A stretch of 64,000 nucleotides of DNA from Vitellaria paradoxa (taxonomy: Eukaryota > Streptophyta > Magnoliopsida > Ericales > Sapotaceae), in NCBI GenBank assembly GCA_019916065.1, contig CM034236.1, positions 55,270,690 through 55,334,689 on the forward strand. Reading direction: 5' to 3'. Of the stretch, positions 37,391 through 49,457 are shown one piece after another. The translations under genes and the position numbers were made by a program. The notes beneath the pieces are model-generated. The model was not told the origin of the DNA. It was given only the letters and a program-made list of their open reading frames with translations, and ran no database searches. Each line of letters starts with the position of its first letter. Positions within the stretch are counted from its first letter, which is position 1.

Positions 37391-38108
37391 TTTGGGATTA
37401 GAGGGGTCAATGAGTCGAGCTGTTCGTGAGCTACTCACTCACGGGCAGCTACTCACTCACGGGCAGCCTGTTAAGGGTTCGGGTCGAGCTCAGCCATTTT
37501 AATAAATGAGCCGAGCTTGAGCCTTACTTGAAACTTGTTTACTAAACGAGCGGAGCTTAAGCTCAAGAAAGCTTGACTCGTTAGGCTTGAACCTTATATG
37601 ATATTATTATATATAAACTATAAATATACTATATTTTTATACATATTAATGGATTTTATAAATTTTATTTAGATATTTTGTTAGTGTTTAGCGATTGTTT
37701 TGATTTTTGGAGGTCATTTTGTTTTGCTAAAAAGGTGCAACATTTTAGGCTTTTTTTTTTTTTAAGTTGTGTAAAACTCTTTATATTTTGAAAGTTGAAA
37801 TTTGATTTATTATAAACATCAATTATTTTGTGTAACAGAGATTATTACTATTTCATGAATAACGATTTGATAATATTAGATAGATTGTTTGATTTATTGG
37901 ATATTTGATGTAAACGAGCTTTAATGAGCCGATTTCGAGCTTAACTGTTTTAAGCTCTACTAAGCTTCAGCTTGGGTCGAGTTTGACGAATATGAGATAA
38001 ACTGTACTTACCAAAAAAAAAAAAAACAAAAAACAAAAATGAGATGAACTGAGCTTATACATGATAAATCTTGGCTCAGCTCGGCTCATGCACACTTGTT
38101 TTTGGGAT
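37391..38108. mobile_element. hAT-type non-autonomous element with 8-bp TSD
   Basis: A 702-bp element (37399-38100) lies between perfect 8-bp repeats TTTGGGAT (37391-37398, 38101-38108). The ends are imperfect inverted repeats (17 of 24 positions) with a strong shared core: ATGAGTCGAGCTG at 37410-37422 and CAGCTCGGCTCAT at 38077-38089. Internal GAGC/GCTC-rich phrases recur at both ends. No transposase is present. It starts about 170 bp after the stop of the BPL-like gene. A 19-bp direct duplication with GCTACTCACTCACGGGCA lies near 37432-37469. Confidence 0.75.
37992..38051 (+). repeat. Poly(A) insert between short direct repeats
   Basis: ATGAGATAAACTG (37992-38004) and ATGAGATGAACTG (38039-38051) flank 34 bp that is almost only an A-rich tail (TACTTACC then A/C). 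It looks like a retroposon reduced to its tail, inserted into the hAT element. Confidence 0.4.
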
Positions 38109-39156
38109 AACTTGCTACGCTGATAAAGGTAGTTCTTTTTTTCAGTGCATAAACTAGAGTTGAGAAATGCTATGACTCCCATGAATGGTGCGATTTACCA
38201 TCCATATGTGTGGGCATCACTATATGGATGCCTACTGCATAGTCGTGATTGAGTTCTTGTTTACAAATTGTTGTCAATGGTAACAAAGGAACCCTTGACT
38301 TTTCCTTTAGAAAATGTTTTGTGAATATTTTTGTAACTAAAGCTTTGAGATTAAAAAACGTGGGCATCTATTTAATGCATGTAGCTTTCTGTCGTCAAAG
38401 AATACAGTCCAACGTATGACATAAAAAAAAAGCATCGAGTCATAATTCAAGGGCCTTGCAAATGTGAGGGGGAGGCAACCTGTGGAGAGCAAGTCTGATT
38501 GATATGGATGGCTAGTGTTGGGTTGAAGGCCCATTGATATGAACACGGAGACATGAATTTAAATGAAAGGGGCAGGTATAAAGGCAGGTCACATCCTTGA
38601 CTACCAATGCTTGTACCATTTGATATTGACACCTCCTTTTGTTAATGGCAGTGTATGAATGAAATGATGATCTCACCGGTGTAGATCTTCAGTCGAATGA
38701 AACTGTTCCTTGGAGTTTAATTTGTATTTTGCTTGTTAATAGATCATTTGAAATAAATTTATTATAAATTCGAGTCAAATTTTAATCTTGTTTAGGTGAT
38801 AGAAGGCAATTCCATAATAAGATTTCTTTGAAGTTGATGTCTAACAAATCAAACAGGGCACTTCTGCTAAAGATTGCGGATTTTGAGAATCAAGAGTAGA
38901 ACCATTTCTGGACATCCTTGTCTTCTTGTCCTGGAGTCTCCTAGATAGAGAATTAAGTAAGCAAGGCTCTCTCATTATTTTTCCAGAAACGAGTATTGAT
39001 AGCACATCAGCAAAAGTATGACAAGTCCTTGGATAAGTACACTGGGGGTTGGAGACACCCCATCAAATGATGAACTCCTCTCTGTACAACAAGCTAACAA
39101 AGCCAACTCCAGCCGTAAACAAAAACAAAGAGAACAAGAAACGATAAAGAAATAAA
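38109..39156. other. Intergenic region between convergent genes
   Basis: No gene is seen. The BPL-like gene (+) and the glutaredoxin-domain gene (-) converge here. The right end is probably the 3' UTR of the glutaredoxin-domain gene. Confidence 0.5.
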
Positions 39157-40482
39157 TTAATCACAACAAATTGGGCAGCGGATGATTCCATTCTCATTGC
39201 AATCAGGGCATCTCTGGAAACCGTGCTCACTCTCTTCGCATTGTTCTTCGTCGTCATATTCGCCTTCGTAGTATATTTTACAACTCCCCAAGCAAGTTTC
39301 GCAGGGCACAAATCTTACATCCCCACATGCCTCGCAGAGTCCGCCGTCGTCCGCCATTTCACAATCTTCAAATAGCTTCTCCAGCTGTCCATCTTCGTGC
39401 AATTGCCGGATTTCCTCTGCCCCGCCGATGTACTTTTCCCGGAAAAACACCCTCGGCAAGCCACCGTGACCGCCGTTGAACCCATCTCCCAGCAGCTCTT
39501 TCAACTCCGCCTTGAACCCAGAATGCATCGACAAGTCTCTCTCGTCGACTCGAACGCCAATTCCCTTCAAAATGACTCTCACGTGGCAACAATCTTCGTA
39601 TGTTTTCCTCACGCCCCTTAGACTGGTGAAGTACAAGACCACCCTGTCTTTACCCGGTGTGGTGAACTTGTAGCTGTTGAATTCGCCATTGATTTTCTCC
39701 ACATTCGGTGCCTCCTCCGATGGTCTAATGTCACCGGTGGTGGCTGGATGTTTTTGGTCATCCAACGGTTTGAGGTGAAAGGGGTTTGCTGGCGGGAGAT
39801 CTTCGAGTGCTTTCCGGAATGTGGAAATGACCTCAGGATCAAAATCGGAGATTATTGATGTTACGTTGGAATCGTCACGCGATTCGTTATCAGCCATCTC
39901 GAGCCACGTTGGCTCAGGCGATGCGTCCCTATTTTGTTGGGATTTCAATCTGCGAAAATCGTATGAACTAGGAGCGACGACATTGAATGAAAGGCTACGG
40001 AAGTGATGGGGAGCTCGGACAGGGCTAACGTCTTCCAAACCTGCCATTAACTCCATCACATTGATCGTCTCCGGTTCGCCCGGAGGCGTGCTGATCGGTG
40101 TTTTGGGAGCAATTTTGGGTATCTTTTCGTTCATCATCTTTGACCATGTCTTTGCCTCAATCATCGAGAACTCCCCGATTCTCTTATCGGCAGCGACATT
40201 GTCGTCATCACCGCCGGCCTTTCTCTTATCATCATCCTTAGTCGAATCTACGTTTCTGTCTCTGTCCCTATGTTTGTGTTTGTGTTTGTGTCTGCGTCTG
40301 TGTTTCTCTCTGTGGCCGTCCTCACGATGATCGTCGAGCATGGAGGTTAGAGCGACAGCGGGGTAGTTGTCTCCTTCCTTCTGACGTGGGTAGTGGACGT
40401 GCATTGAGCGCATTCGCCGGACCGGCGACATTGGCTTGTTGCAGGTCCGGCATACCTTTTGCTTTGATGTTACGCAACCCAT
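39157..40482 (-). CDS. Glutaredoxin-domain protein with C-terminal CxxC cluster, predicted N-myristoylated
   Basis: Single exon, 441 aa. MGCVTSKQK at the start fits an N-myristoylation/palmitoylation signal, so membrane association is likely. Residues 53-105 are a low-complexity charged stretch rich in [12 protein letters not shown]. The glutaredoxin-like domain starts near 280 ([19 protein letters not shown]) and runs to about 372, with the cis-Pro segment GLPRVFF (341-347) and glutathione-side GG motif YIGGAEE. The usual CPYC/CxxS active site is replaced by TSLRGVRKT, so thiol-disulfide catalysis is doubtful. Four CxxC pairs follow (383/386, 394/397, 425/428, 436/439), probably a zinc-binding module. 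This layout is that of the Arabidopsis At5g39865/At3g57070 group, of poorly known function. Length and lack of introns fit that group. Confidence 0.93.
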   Translation of the reverse strand: MGCVTSKQKVCRTCNKPMSPVRRMRSMHVHYPRQKEGDNYPAVALTSMLDDHREDGHREKHRRRHKHKHKHRDRDRNVDSTKDDDKRKAGGDDDNVAADKRIGEFSMIEAKTWSKMMNEKIPKIAPKTPISTPPGEPETINVMELMAGLEDVSPVRAPHHFRSLSFNVVAPSSYDFRRLKSQQNRDASPEPTWLEMADNESRDDSNVTSIISDFDPEVISTFRKALEDLPPANPFHLKPLDDQKHPATTGDIRPSEEAPNVEKINGEFNSYKFTTPGKDRVVLYFTSLRGVRKTYEDCCHVRVILKGIGVRVDERDLSMHSGFKAELKELLGDGFNGGHGGLPRVFFREKYIGGAEEIRQLHEDGQLEKLFEDCEMADDGGLCEACGDVRFVPCETCLGSCKIYYEGEYDDEEQCEESEHGFQRCPDCNENGIIRCPICCD

Positions 40483-41692
40483 TCCTAGACTTGGAAAGAG
40501 CTCCCCAATTCTTCTTTATCAATAATGCAAGGTGAAAATAATGGGGTATACACAGACATATGTCACAGATTAAAACGACATTCTCAATTGAATGAGCTGG
40601 ATGGGTATAGGGATTCGAGATCAAATATTGGAAATCGAGGGATTAACACACACCCACACGCACACAGAGACAGAGAGAGGGAGGAGGAGGAGGAGGAGGA
40701 AGAGGAAATTGTCAATTGTCTCTCTATTGCAGGAATTTACGAGGTAAATAGCAAGACTAGAATTAGAATAACAAGAATCGCATGGATCGATGAGGAAGTG
40801 AATTGTTCTCTGCTGACCAACGCCCAGAATGACTCAACTCAATAGAAATGTAACACGAACGACCTCTCATTTTCTCGTCTGGAGAAAATTTCAAAGCTGT
40901 GAACGAGAAGACTAATCACGATTGAGCAAAGAGTAATCGTAAAGAGAATGCTTAATAAATCTGCTGTAGACAAGATGATAGGTTCTCATAACATGAATTA
41001 ATGACATAATCCAAGTTATGGAAATGATCAGAAGACAATCAAAAGAGATTGGAAGATAAGCAAAGAGAGAATTGATTGGGAGACGGAAGAAAAAAGGGAA
41101 CGTGAGCGATGGAAACTCCACGTCAAGGACCCAAGAAGGGAAAGGAGCCTTTTTTTTCTTCATCTCCCTCCCTCCCTCCCTCTCTCTGTCTCTCTCTCTA
41201 GAAATTCAATGGGGATGTGATGATCAAACAACTGGAAAAGGATCAATCCACCCATCTCTTTTCCAAGATAGAAAGTGGGGGTAGAATGGTGGTGTGTGGT
41301 CGGGACCATTGGGCTCAGATGGGTTACGAATTTTGATTGGCTTGTGCTAAAACCATTAGCCCTGGTTGGGTCGGGAATGTCTGTGACGCAATCAACTGGA
41401 ACCCTTCAAAAAGTCGTTAAATTTAGTTTCTCCCTAACATCAATACCGTTGCGATAAATTATTATTATTTTTTTAATAATCCAAGTAATAGCTTACATAA
41501 AAAAAAAAAAAGAAAAAATATACAAGTATTAGCTTTAAAAACAATAGAGATATTAAATTAATCAGCTGGGAACGAACAGAACAGAAATAGAATAATGAAA
41601 TGGATGTCATGAGGAGGGAACCAAGTGGCTTCTCGGATGGAATGTTTGCCTCCTTCCTTTCAACTATCTAATTCATGACCTCCACTATATAC

Positions 41693-41725
<33 letters not shown>

Positions 41726-41886
41726 TATGCATGTTTCCTGTACATTTTGCTAATGGGCTTTTGAAAAAATAATTAATAATGGCTTGGATTGTAAATATTT
41801 TATTTTACAATATCTAAGCCCCCTAAATCCTACGACACGGCTGGGTTAATCTCAAGTCAACCTGATTGGAGGGGGACACACCAGCT
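40483..41886 (-). promoter_or_regulatory. Upstream region of the glutaredoxin-domain gene
   Basis: No other gene is seen. Reading on the minus strand, pyrimidine-rich runs near 40664-40706 suggest a leader just before the start codon. More CT-rich DNA lies at 41160-41200. A compound (TA)n(AC)n microsatellite lies at 41686-41726. No TATA box was confidently placed. Confidence 0.4.
41686..41726. repeat. Compound (TA)n(AC)n microsatellite
   Basis: TA run followed by AC run, about 160 bp before the copia insertion. Confidence 0.9.
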
Positions 41887-41891
41887 GAGTT

Positions 41892-42214
41892 TGTTAGAAA
41901 AAACAGAGCAGCAGTCATTTGAAAAAACAGGAACACAAAGTGATTAAAAAAATACCAGCATACATTTATTTCATTGATTGCAGACTTTATATACAAGGAA
42001 AATAACAAACTTCCCTAAAGACTTGTCACTAAGTGGATAAAACTGATGAGAAAACACTGCCATTAATTAAGCCATACACAGCCACTACCTTCAGAAAAAA
42101 ATAGCAACTAAACTTTGACAAAGTCAAGAGAGAAAAAGAAGGGAACAGAAACTGAAAAACTGATAAAAAAAAAATAAAACAATATGCTGAAATTAAAATG
42201 TCAACTATCTAACA
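41892..42214 (-). repeat. 3' LTR of copia element
   Basis: 323 bp, TGTTAG to CTAACA on the plus strand. It matches 46192-46564 closely apart from small indels and substitutions; it lacks the roughly 47-bp internal duplication present in the other LTR. Confidence 0.95.
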
Positions 42215-42223
42215 CTCCTCCTT
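42215..42223 (-). other. Polypurine tract of copia element
   Basis: AAGGAGGAG on the minus strand directly next to the 3' LTR, the expected plus-strand primer. Confidence 0.8.
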
Positions 42224-42250
42224 GGCATTTTGATGACAAATTCCAATCTT

Positions 42251-43932
42251 CTATCTTAAAGCTTCAAACCTTTCTTTAGGTAGTGGCTTGGTAAAAATGT
42301 CTGCAAGCTGTTCTTCAGATGAACAGTGAACAAGCACCACTTCATTTGATTGCTGGGCTTCTCTAATAAAGTGAAACTTAATCTTGATATGCTTGGTTCG
42401 TCCATGAAAGACTGGATTCTTTGAAATTGAGACTGCAGAAATGTTGTCACACATAATCCTGGTTGCTTCAGCTTACTCATGTTCCAAATCCTTCAACATC
42501 TTCCTCAACCAGATAGCCTGGTTGACAGCCGAGGCAGTAGCAATGTACTCAGCTTCTGCAGTAGACTGAGCTGTTGTCTCCTGCTTCTTTGAGCTCCAAG
42601 TGAAAAAACCAGAACTTAGAGAAAATAAGTACCCTAATGTGCTTCTTGAATCATCAATGCAGCCTCTCCAATCACTGTCAGTGTAGCCAATCAATTTCAA
42701 AGCCTCTCCTGGTGTTTTTGGAAAGAAAGTACCAAGAGCAATGGTACCTTTGATGTACCTAAGTACTCGTTTTGCGGCTGCAAAGTGAGTCTCCTTTGGT
42801 GAATGCATGAATCTTGAAAGAACACTCACAGCAAATAGTATATCAAGTCTGCTTGCTGTGAGGTATTGAAGGTTGCCAATTAAGCTTCTATACAAGCTTT
42901 CATCCACCTTCTCAGAGTCATCATCCTTGCTTAGCTTGATGCTGGTTGTCATAGGTGTCCCCACTGGTTTACAATCCTCCATCTTAAACCTCTTTAGGAT
43001 ATCAGAAGCATATTTCTGTTGACATGTGAAAATGCCATGATTAGATTGCAACACTTTCATTCCAAGGAAATAATTCATAATCCCAAGATCAGTCATCTCA
43101 AACATTTTCTGCATTTCTTCCTTGAACTCTTGGATCAATCCAAGTTGACTTCCTGTGATAAGCATATCATCAACATAAATAGAGACAATTAAGAGATGAT
43201 TACCACGGGATTTCACATACAAGGTTGCTTCATTTTGACTTCGGTTGAACCCAAGTTGCATAAGATGACTGTCCATTCTATCATACCAAGCCTGAGGAGC
43301 TTGTTTTAAACCATATAAGGCCTTCTTAAGAAGATACACATCATTCTCTTTCCCTTGAACAACATATCCATCCGGTTGCTCTACAAAAATTTCTTCAGCA
43401 AGAAAGCCATTCAAGAAAGCCGACTTGACATCGAGTTGATGAATTTGCCAAGAGTTGTAAGCAGCAAGAGCAATGAGAAGTCTAATTGTATCATACCTTG
43501 CTACTGGAGCAAACGTCTCTTGGTAGTCCACTCCATATTGTTGAGCATAGCCCTTCACGACCAATCTGGCCTTGTGTTTACAAATTGAACCATCTGGATT
43601 GAGTTTTCTTTTAAAAACCCATTTAACTCCAATCACCTTGTGATCCTTAGGCCTTTCAACCAGCTACCAAGTTCCATTCTTGTTGATCATCTCCATTTCT
43701 GCTTCCATTGCTCTCCTCCATGCTAGAGAATCTTGAGCTTCAGCATAGCTATTAGGTTCAATGGTTGCCACATTGCACCTTTGGTAAATGTCCTCCAAGG
43801 TCCTTGTTCCCCTAACTGGAAGATCATCCACCAAATCATCAGCTTTAAGTTGACTCTGGACATCAAATGGAGAATCAAAATGCACATTTCTTGATTTTTC
43901 CAATCCCATTTTGCCACTTCATCAAACTTCAC
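42251..43932 (-). pseudogene. pol: copia reverse transcriptase and RNase H, broken by in-frame stops
   Basis: The longest open part is 42473-43636 (387 codons), covering the reverse transcriptase from WVFKRKLNPDG through the catalytic IYVDDMLITG motif to most of RNase H (YTDSDWRGC). The C-terminal RNase H piece continues in the same frame at 42251-42454 (ADIFTKPLP) after a TAA at 42473. Upstream, a TAG near 43661 separates it, again in the same frame, from 43664-43909, the link to integrase. The damage in this part is therefore point nonsense changes and not frameshifts. Confidence 0.9.
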
Positions 43933-44790
43933 ATTTCTGCTTAGGATGACTTTTTCTGTTTACAAGCAGAGAATCCTGTATCCTTTGGTTGTTATCCCAT
44001 AGCCCACAAGAATGCCCTTTTTGAGCTTTGTTGTCAAGTTTGCTTCTTTTTGGCTCAGGTATTTGAAAATAACAAATGCTACCAAACACTCAAAGATGAT
44101 CTACAGCAGGTTTGACACCATTCCAGGCTTCATACAGTGTCTTGTTCTCTAATACCTTAGTAGGCAATCTATTCAGCAAATACACAAAAGTATTTACTGC
44201 TTCTGCCCATAGTTTGTTTGGTATCTTCTTCTCAAGTAAGAGACATCTAGCCATCTCCATCACTGTTTTGTTCTTCCTCTCACACACACCATTTTGTTGT
44301 GGTGTGGATGGTGGGGTAAACTGATGAACAATGCCTGCTCTATTACAATACTCACAAACTGACTTGAAGTATACTCAGTACCATTGTCAGATCTCAGGCA
44401 TTTAATCAATAAAGTACTTTGATTTTCTACTAGAGCCTTAATCTTGAAAAATAGTAAACACTTCACTTTTGAGTTTAATAAAATAAACCCAACACATCCT
44501 AGTATAATCATCAATAAGAAAAATATAAGTATCTGTTACCACAAAGTGAGGCTGTTTTCATAGGACCACACACATCAGTGTGGATGAGCTGAAAGCTTTG
44601 ACTGGCTCTCTATGCTTGTCCTTTAGGAAATGGTAGCCTTGATTGCTTGCCAAGTTGGCATGTTTCACATATTTGAATTTCACCAACAACTGCAGGCATG
44701 TTTTCAACCATTTCTTTCTTTTCATATATGAGAGACTCTTTTGATTAAAGTGCCCAAATCTTTTGTGCCAAAGATTTGAAACCACCTGAG
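43933..44790 (-). pseudogene. copia integrase, fragmentary
   Basis: Pieces in different frames encode an LWHKRFGHFN pre-integrase motif (44558-44785), the central core with CLRSDNGTEYTS (44260-44514) and the later core MCERKNKTVMEMARCLL (44090-44287). Frameshifts separate them, and the Cys pair of the HHCC zinc motif appears lost (KHANLASN where CxxC is expected). Confidence 0.85.
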
Positions 44791-44946
44791 TGGCGCTGGA
44801 GTAGGCTGTTCAGAAACCTTTTCCCCAATCAATAGTAAAACTTCTGTTCTTCATCTTCACACAAATAAATGTTCTCAGAAGGATTAAAAATAAACTTATG
44901 ATCCTTGAAGTGAAGAGAGTATTTTTCTCAAGCATTTGACCAACAC

Positions 44947-45190
44947 TCAAAAGATTTTGCCACTGATTTCAGGTATAAGCAGAACGTCAGGAACAGTTTT
45001 GATACCTAAACTTGTTTGAACCTTGACTGAGCCTCTACTTCGACGTTCTAGAAATTCTCCATTGCCTACTTTCACTTTGGACTTGTAAGTCTCCTCAAGA
45101 TTTCTGAACATCTCAGGATTATTACACAAATGATGTGTCACCCACTGTCAATCAGCCAAGCATAAGATGAATCATTTGTTGAGAAGCAAG
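44947..45190 (-). pseudogene. copia protease with frameshift at the active site
   Basis: The aspartic protease signature WLIDSG is read at about 45140-45160. One base seems to be missing directly after it, so the following residues (THHLCNN...VLLIPEISGK) are read in another frame. Confidence 0.75.
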
Positions 45191-45968
45191 AAGCTACGAA
45201 TAGTTGCTCCTCCTGTTGCATTAGCTACATCTGCTAAACGAGTTTTGTTGAGGTTTTGAATCTTAGTTTGAATTACAGACCTTGTAATGTGCCCTAATTG
45301 CTTGCAATTCCCACAAGTTGCATAGGCCTCCACAGCAATATTTCTCAGCATGCGTGGTCTCTGCAGTGTATGCAGGGAGGAAACTTTTTCTGTTTTGACC
45401 TTCATTGCTGCTGCCACCTTCATTTTTGCCTTTGTTCTTCTGGTTGAATTGCTTCTCGCCCTTACTAACTTGTTGTTTTTGCACATGGAAAGCACCTTCA
45501 GCAAATTTTTTCCTGCCTGATAGTCCTTCTTTGCTCTTGTGCTTGAAGAGTACTCATTAGTTCCCCTAATGAGATCTTGCTTAAGCCTTGGATTCTTCAA
45601 GAAAGGAGATCTTTGATTCAAACCTCTCAGGAAGAGTTACAAGCACTTTCTCCACAATCCTTTTATCTGCAACTTCCTCACAAGTAATCTGATGTTATTA
45701 ACAATGAAGGAGATTCGACTCAGCATACTACCAATTGTTTCATCCTCCTGCCTATTTAATGACTCAAATTCCCTCTTTAGGTTCAGCACCTGCATCTGCG
45801 TGTTCTATTACTTCTTTGGTATTCTTCTTTCAACCTGTCCCAAGACTCTTTAGCAGAATCACACGCCATAATCCTATAGAAAACACTATCTGCCACTGAG
45901 TTCTGAAATGAATGACTTGGCCTTGGATTTCTTTGCCTTTTCTTCACTGTTGAATTTGATTGAGCCAT
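45191..45968 (-). pseudogene. gag: copia gag, frameshifted
   Basis: Fragments in several frames resemble plant copia gag: SVADSVFYRIMACDSAKESWDRLKEEYQ (split here as SVADSVFYRIM and AKESWDRLKEEYQ) at 45783-45968, and a zinc knuckle, CGNCKQLGH, near 45280-45320. The last Cys of the CCHC knuckle is present only in another frame, showing a frameshift inside the motif. Confidence 0.8.
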
Positions 45969-46179
45969 GGTTGGATTTGCTGTAGAGGAGCAATTGGTTG
46001 TCTTTTAGGTCACAGTTTCCAGAGGTCATAGGCTTCAAGAAAAGCTTTCATCTTCACCTGACAAAATGTGGTAGTTTTCACCAGTGAAGATGATAGGAGG
46101 GTTTTAAAGGTAGGCTGCTGGATGCCAATCTGTATTATGGGTTGAAATTGGTGTTTTGTTCCTGTAAGATCAACTGTAA

Positions 46180-46190
46180 CTCTGATACCA
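46180..46190 (-). other. Primer binding site (initiator tRNA-Met)
   Basis: TGGTATCAGAG on the minus strand, one base inside the 5' LTR, complementary to the 3' end of plant initiator tRNA-Met. Confidence 0.93.
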
Positions 46191-46191
46191 C

Positions 46192-46564
46192 TGTTAGTTA
46201 GAAAAAACAGAGCAGCAGTAATTTGAAAAAAAAGGAACACAAAGTGATTAAAAAAATACCAGCATACATTTATTTCATTGATTGCAGACTTTATATACAA
46301 GGAAAATAACAAACTTCCCTAAAGACTTGCCACTAAGTGGATAAACTGATGAGAAAATGCTGCCATTATTAAGCCATACACAGCCACTACCTTCAGAAAA
46401 ATAGCAACTAAACTTTGACAAGTCAAGAGAGAAACTCCTTCAGAAAAATCGCAACTAAATTTTGACAAAGTCAAGAGAGAAAAAGAAGGGAAACAGAAGC
46501 TGAAAAAATTGATAAAAAAAAAAAAATAAACAATATGTGAAATTAAAATGCCAACTGTCTAACA
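46192..46564 (-). repeat. 5' LTR of copia element
   Basis: 373 bp, longer than the 3' LTR because a segment of about 47 bp (CTTCAGAAAAATAGCAACTA...) is tandemly repeated at about 46389-46482, and because of a 4-bp TTAG repeat at the outer edge. This post-insertion change dates the duplication after integration. Confidence 0.93.
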
Positions 46565-47457
46565 GAGTTGTTTTCGGGATTGATGGAAAATGAGAATCAA
46601 GTGGTAGTTAATCGCTTCTAACCCAAAAATAAAAGAAGCAGCAGAAGCGTAAGCTTAATTGCACTTGCATGGGATCAGCTGTCCAACCCTTTCACAGGAG
46701 TACTTGAGATCAACTGTCCCATTTGGTATCCCACCTTGCTGCTATTGCCACATTTTTATTTTTCATTTTTTTTTTCCAGAGGTTATGATGGTATTCAAAT
46801 TAAAAAAAAAAAGATGTCTAAGATAATATAAAGTGAGACATGGGGGCATTTGAAACTTTGAAAATTTTTTAAAATTTATACCAATTTTAAATTATAGAAA
46901 ATTTTTATAAATTTTTACAAATCTATATAATCTTTATATAATTACCAAAAAATATATATATAATCTTTATAAATGTCAATAAATCTCGATAAATTCTTAA
47001 AAGGTTTTGCATAAAATTTTAAAAATTTTCTATGCGAATCTGTTCGAATAATTGAATTTTTTTACTGTTTATATCTATCTTTTTTACTATTTATATCTAT
47101 TTTTTTTACTGTTTGTTGGTTGTAATATGCGAAGTTCTAAAAGGCCCACGATAATAGTAGAGCGGTGGAAGTATCCAGTGTTTCTGCGATTGGGCAACTC
47201 GGGAGAAACAGGGTATAAAGTGGGTGTAATTATTATTAGACTGTGCAGGAGGCCTTAGTAAAGAAGTCACTTGAAAATCGAAGGCCAATTGTCCAAGAGC
47301 CAACTTTCCGACCAACTATACTCAGAGTGTCATATTAACAGTAATTTGGCCCAGCCCACTATTGCAACTACCAAGTCTACAATTTTGAATTTTCTTTTTT
47401 TCTTCTTTCTCCGTTCTAAAATTCCAATCACGCATGCATATCCCACCGGGAGAAAAA

Positions 47458-47500
47458 TGTTATATATATATATATATACAGAGAGAGAGAGAGAGAGAGG
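47458..47500. repeat. Compound (TA)n(GA)n microsatellite
   Basis: TA run followed by GA run. Short ORFs through it are artefacts. Confidence 0.9.
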
Positions 47501-49457
47501 CACATGGGAACAGGAGGACACATGTAAGAGGGTAGAGGGGGCAATCTCTCTGAAAATAAAAATTTAGAAGTAACGTGGATCCAACCTATACATACGCCCT
47601 CCCTCCCCCTAACTTCAAAGCCATGTGATGTGAGCAGCTTGTTTTCATGTCAGAAGACTAAACAATTAATAGTAGATACCTAGCTAGCGAAGAAGAAGCA
47701 CCACCACCACCGCCACCTGATCTGACAACCAAACCAAACCCAACTCAAACCCAAAAAAACCCCTCAATTTCAGAACAAGGATGTGGGCATTTCAGTTTCC
47801 TTAGATACACTCAGCCTTGAAATGTGAAAGCAACCAATGAATATTTGTCACTCAATCATTCATACGGCTTTTACCCCCACTACCATGCATAATAGGCCCA
47901 CCCCACACTCCCATGTGAAGATCTGCAATAGAATGGATAAAAAGAGGAGAGGGGAGGTGAGGAGGGTAAATATGCACAAGAATAGAAAAAAGGTGAATTG
48001 GGTGCAGTTTGAATGTTTGATTAGTAGGAATGTATTTTCTTTGCAACTATCGCAGCATTTCATTTACTAAAAATTAACAAATATTTTTAAAAATCTTAAA
48101 AAATTTTAAAAATATTTAAAACTCTCTAAGATATTTTGATCACCTTATATTTTGTGAAATCTCTATAAATTTTTATATATATCTATATATCATAACAAAT
48201 TTTTATAAACCCTAATACTTTTTTGTAAACCTAAATAACTTTTTTACCAATTCTAATAACTTTTTAACAAATTTCAACACATTTGACATAAATTCATGGG
48301 AACGGATTGAAAAAATGGTTTCGACAGTTTTTCTCTCTAACTTTTTTCACGCAAAGGTAAAAAATTTCAACAACTTTCAAAACAATTTTGACATAAATCC
48401 GTGAAAATGGATCCAAAAAACCATTTTCATAGTTTCTCTTTCCAACTTTTTACTGCAAAAATTTAAAAGTTACATTATTTATCTATAAAAAAATATAATT
48501 TAGGTTAAAAATATCAAACATCAAAAGTTATCCCAACAATATTTTCTTTCCTATTTTTTTCTTATTTTTAACCCCTCTAAACGCCACACTACCTCTATAT
48601 ATATATATATATAGCTTGTAGTTATTGTTTAATTGCCAACTGTGCACGAGTAACCTTCCTTGCCAGCTGGTAAAAGCCATTATATTTGTGATTTTAATTT
48701 CAAAACATTCAATAAAAATTTGGAAAACCTTGTTGGAAGATTAAAAAAAAAAAAAGTTTTTGCTATTATCCTTTGGTACAAAGGCAGGCACCAATCCCTA
48801 ATTAAAACGTTAACTCAAGGCATTGAAAATAATATCAACCACTTTTTCTTTTTCCTTTGGAAAATGAACACCTTAATATGATCTATTAAAGTATGATTTT
48901 GGCGAGACTTTAGCATGGGACAGATTCCAATTGACCAGCATTATACGCATCAATCCTTCAACAGGAGATGGTTGGTATCATGGGCAACAATCCTTTACTC
49001 CGTATGACAGAAAATTGTAATGACAAAAAATAACTAGTGAAGCTAAACAATAATAAGACATCAAACTTACATTCAAAAACTTGTTACGATTTGGCAAACT
49101 AATGAGATTAGAATTTACATTTAAAGAGTACTTGTTATGGTTAAACAAGTAAGTATGATTTGTTTACCAACCTTTCTTAAAAAAAAAAATTATAGGTTGC
49201 GACTAGTTATATTAATACATTTGATCTCAAAAAATTAACTCTAATCATACATTGTTTCATAAAATATGAGATTGAATAAGAGATAACAATTTATTTTTAA
49301 TTTTTTCATATGCTTTAATCATATATTTTTTTAACATTTCTCATGAATATGAATAGGATTATAGATGATGTCTTATTAAAAGTATTTCAATAAAAAAAAA
49401 AGGTAATTAAATATGGGATAAAACCTATACGTGGAATACCATCTCTTATTTACTTTC

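Larger units (their letters stand above)
41887..46569 (-). mobile_element. Ty1/copia LTR retrotransposon, complete but decayed
   Basis: The element (41892-46564, 4673 bp) lies on the minus strand between perfect 5-bp duplications GAGTT (41887-41891, 46565-46569). Both LTRs run TGTTAG...CTAACA. The primer site TGGTATCAGAG (minus strand, 46180-46190) matches initiator-tRNA-Met, and a polypurine tract AAGGAGGAG lies next to the 3' LTR. Coding order is gag-protease-integrase-RT-RNase H, the copia order. All reading frames carry stops or frameshifts, so it cannot move by itself. It sits between the glutaredoxin-domain gene and an intergenic region. Confidence 0.97.
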
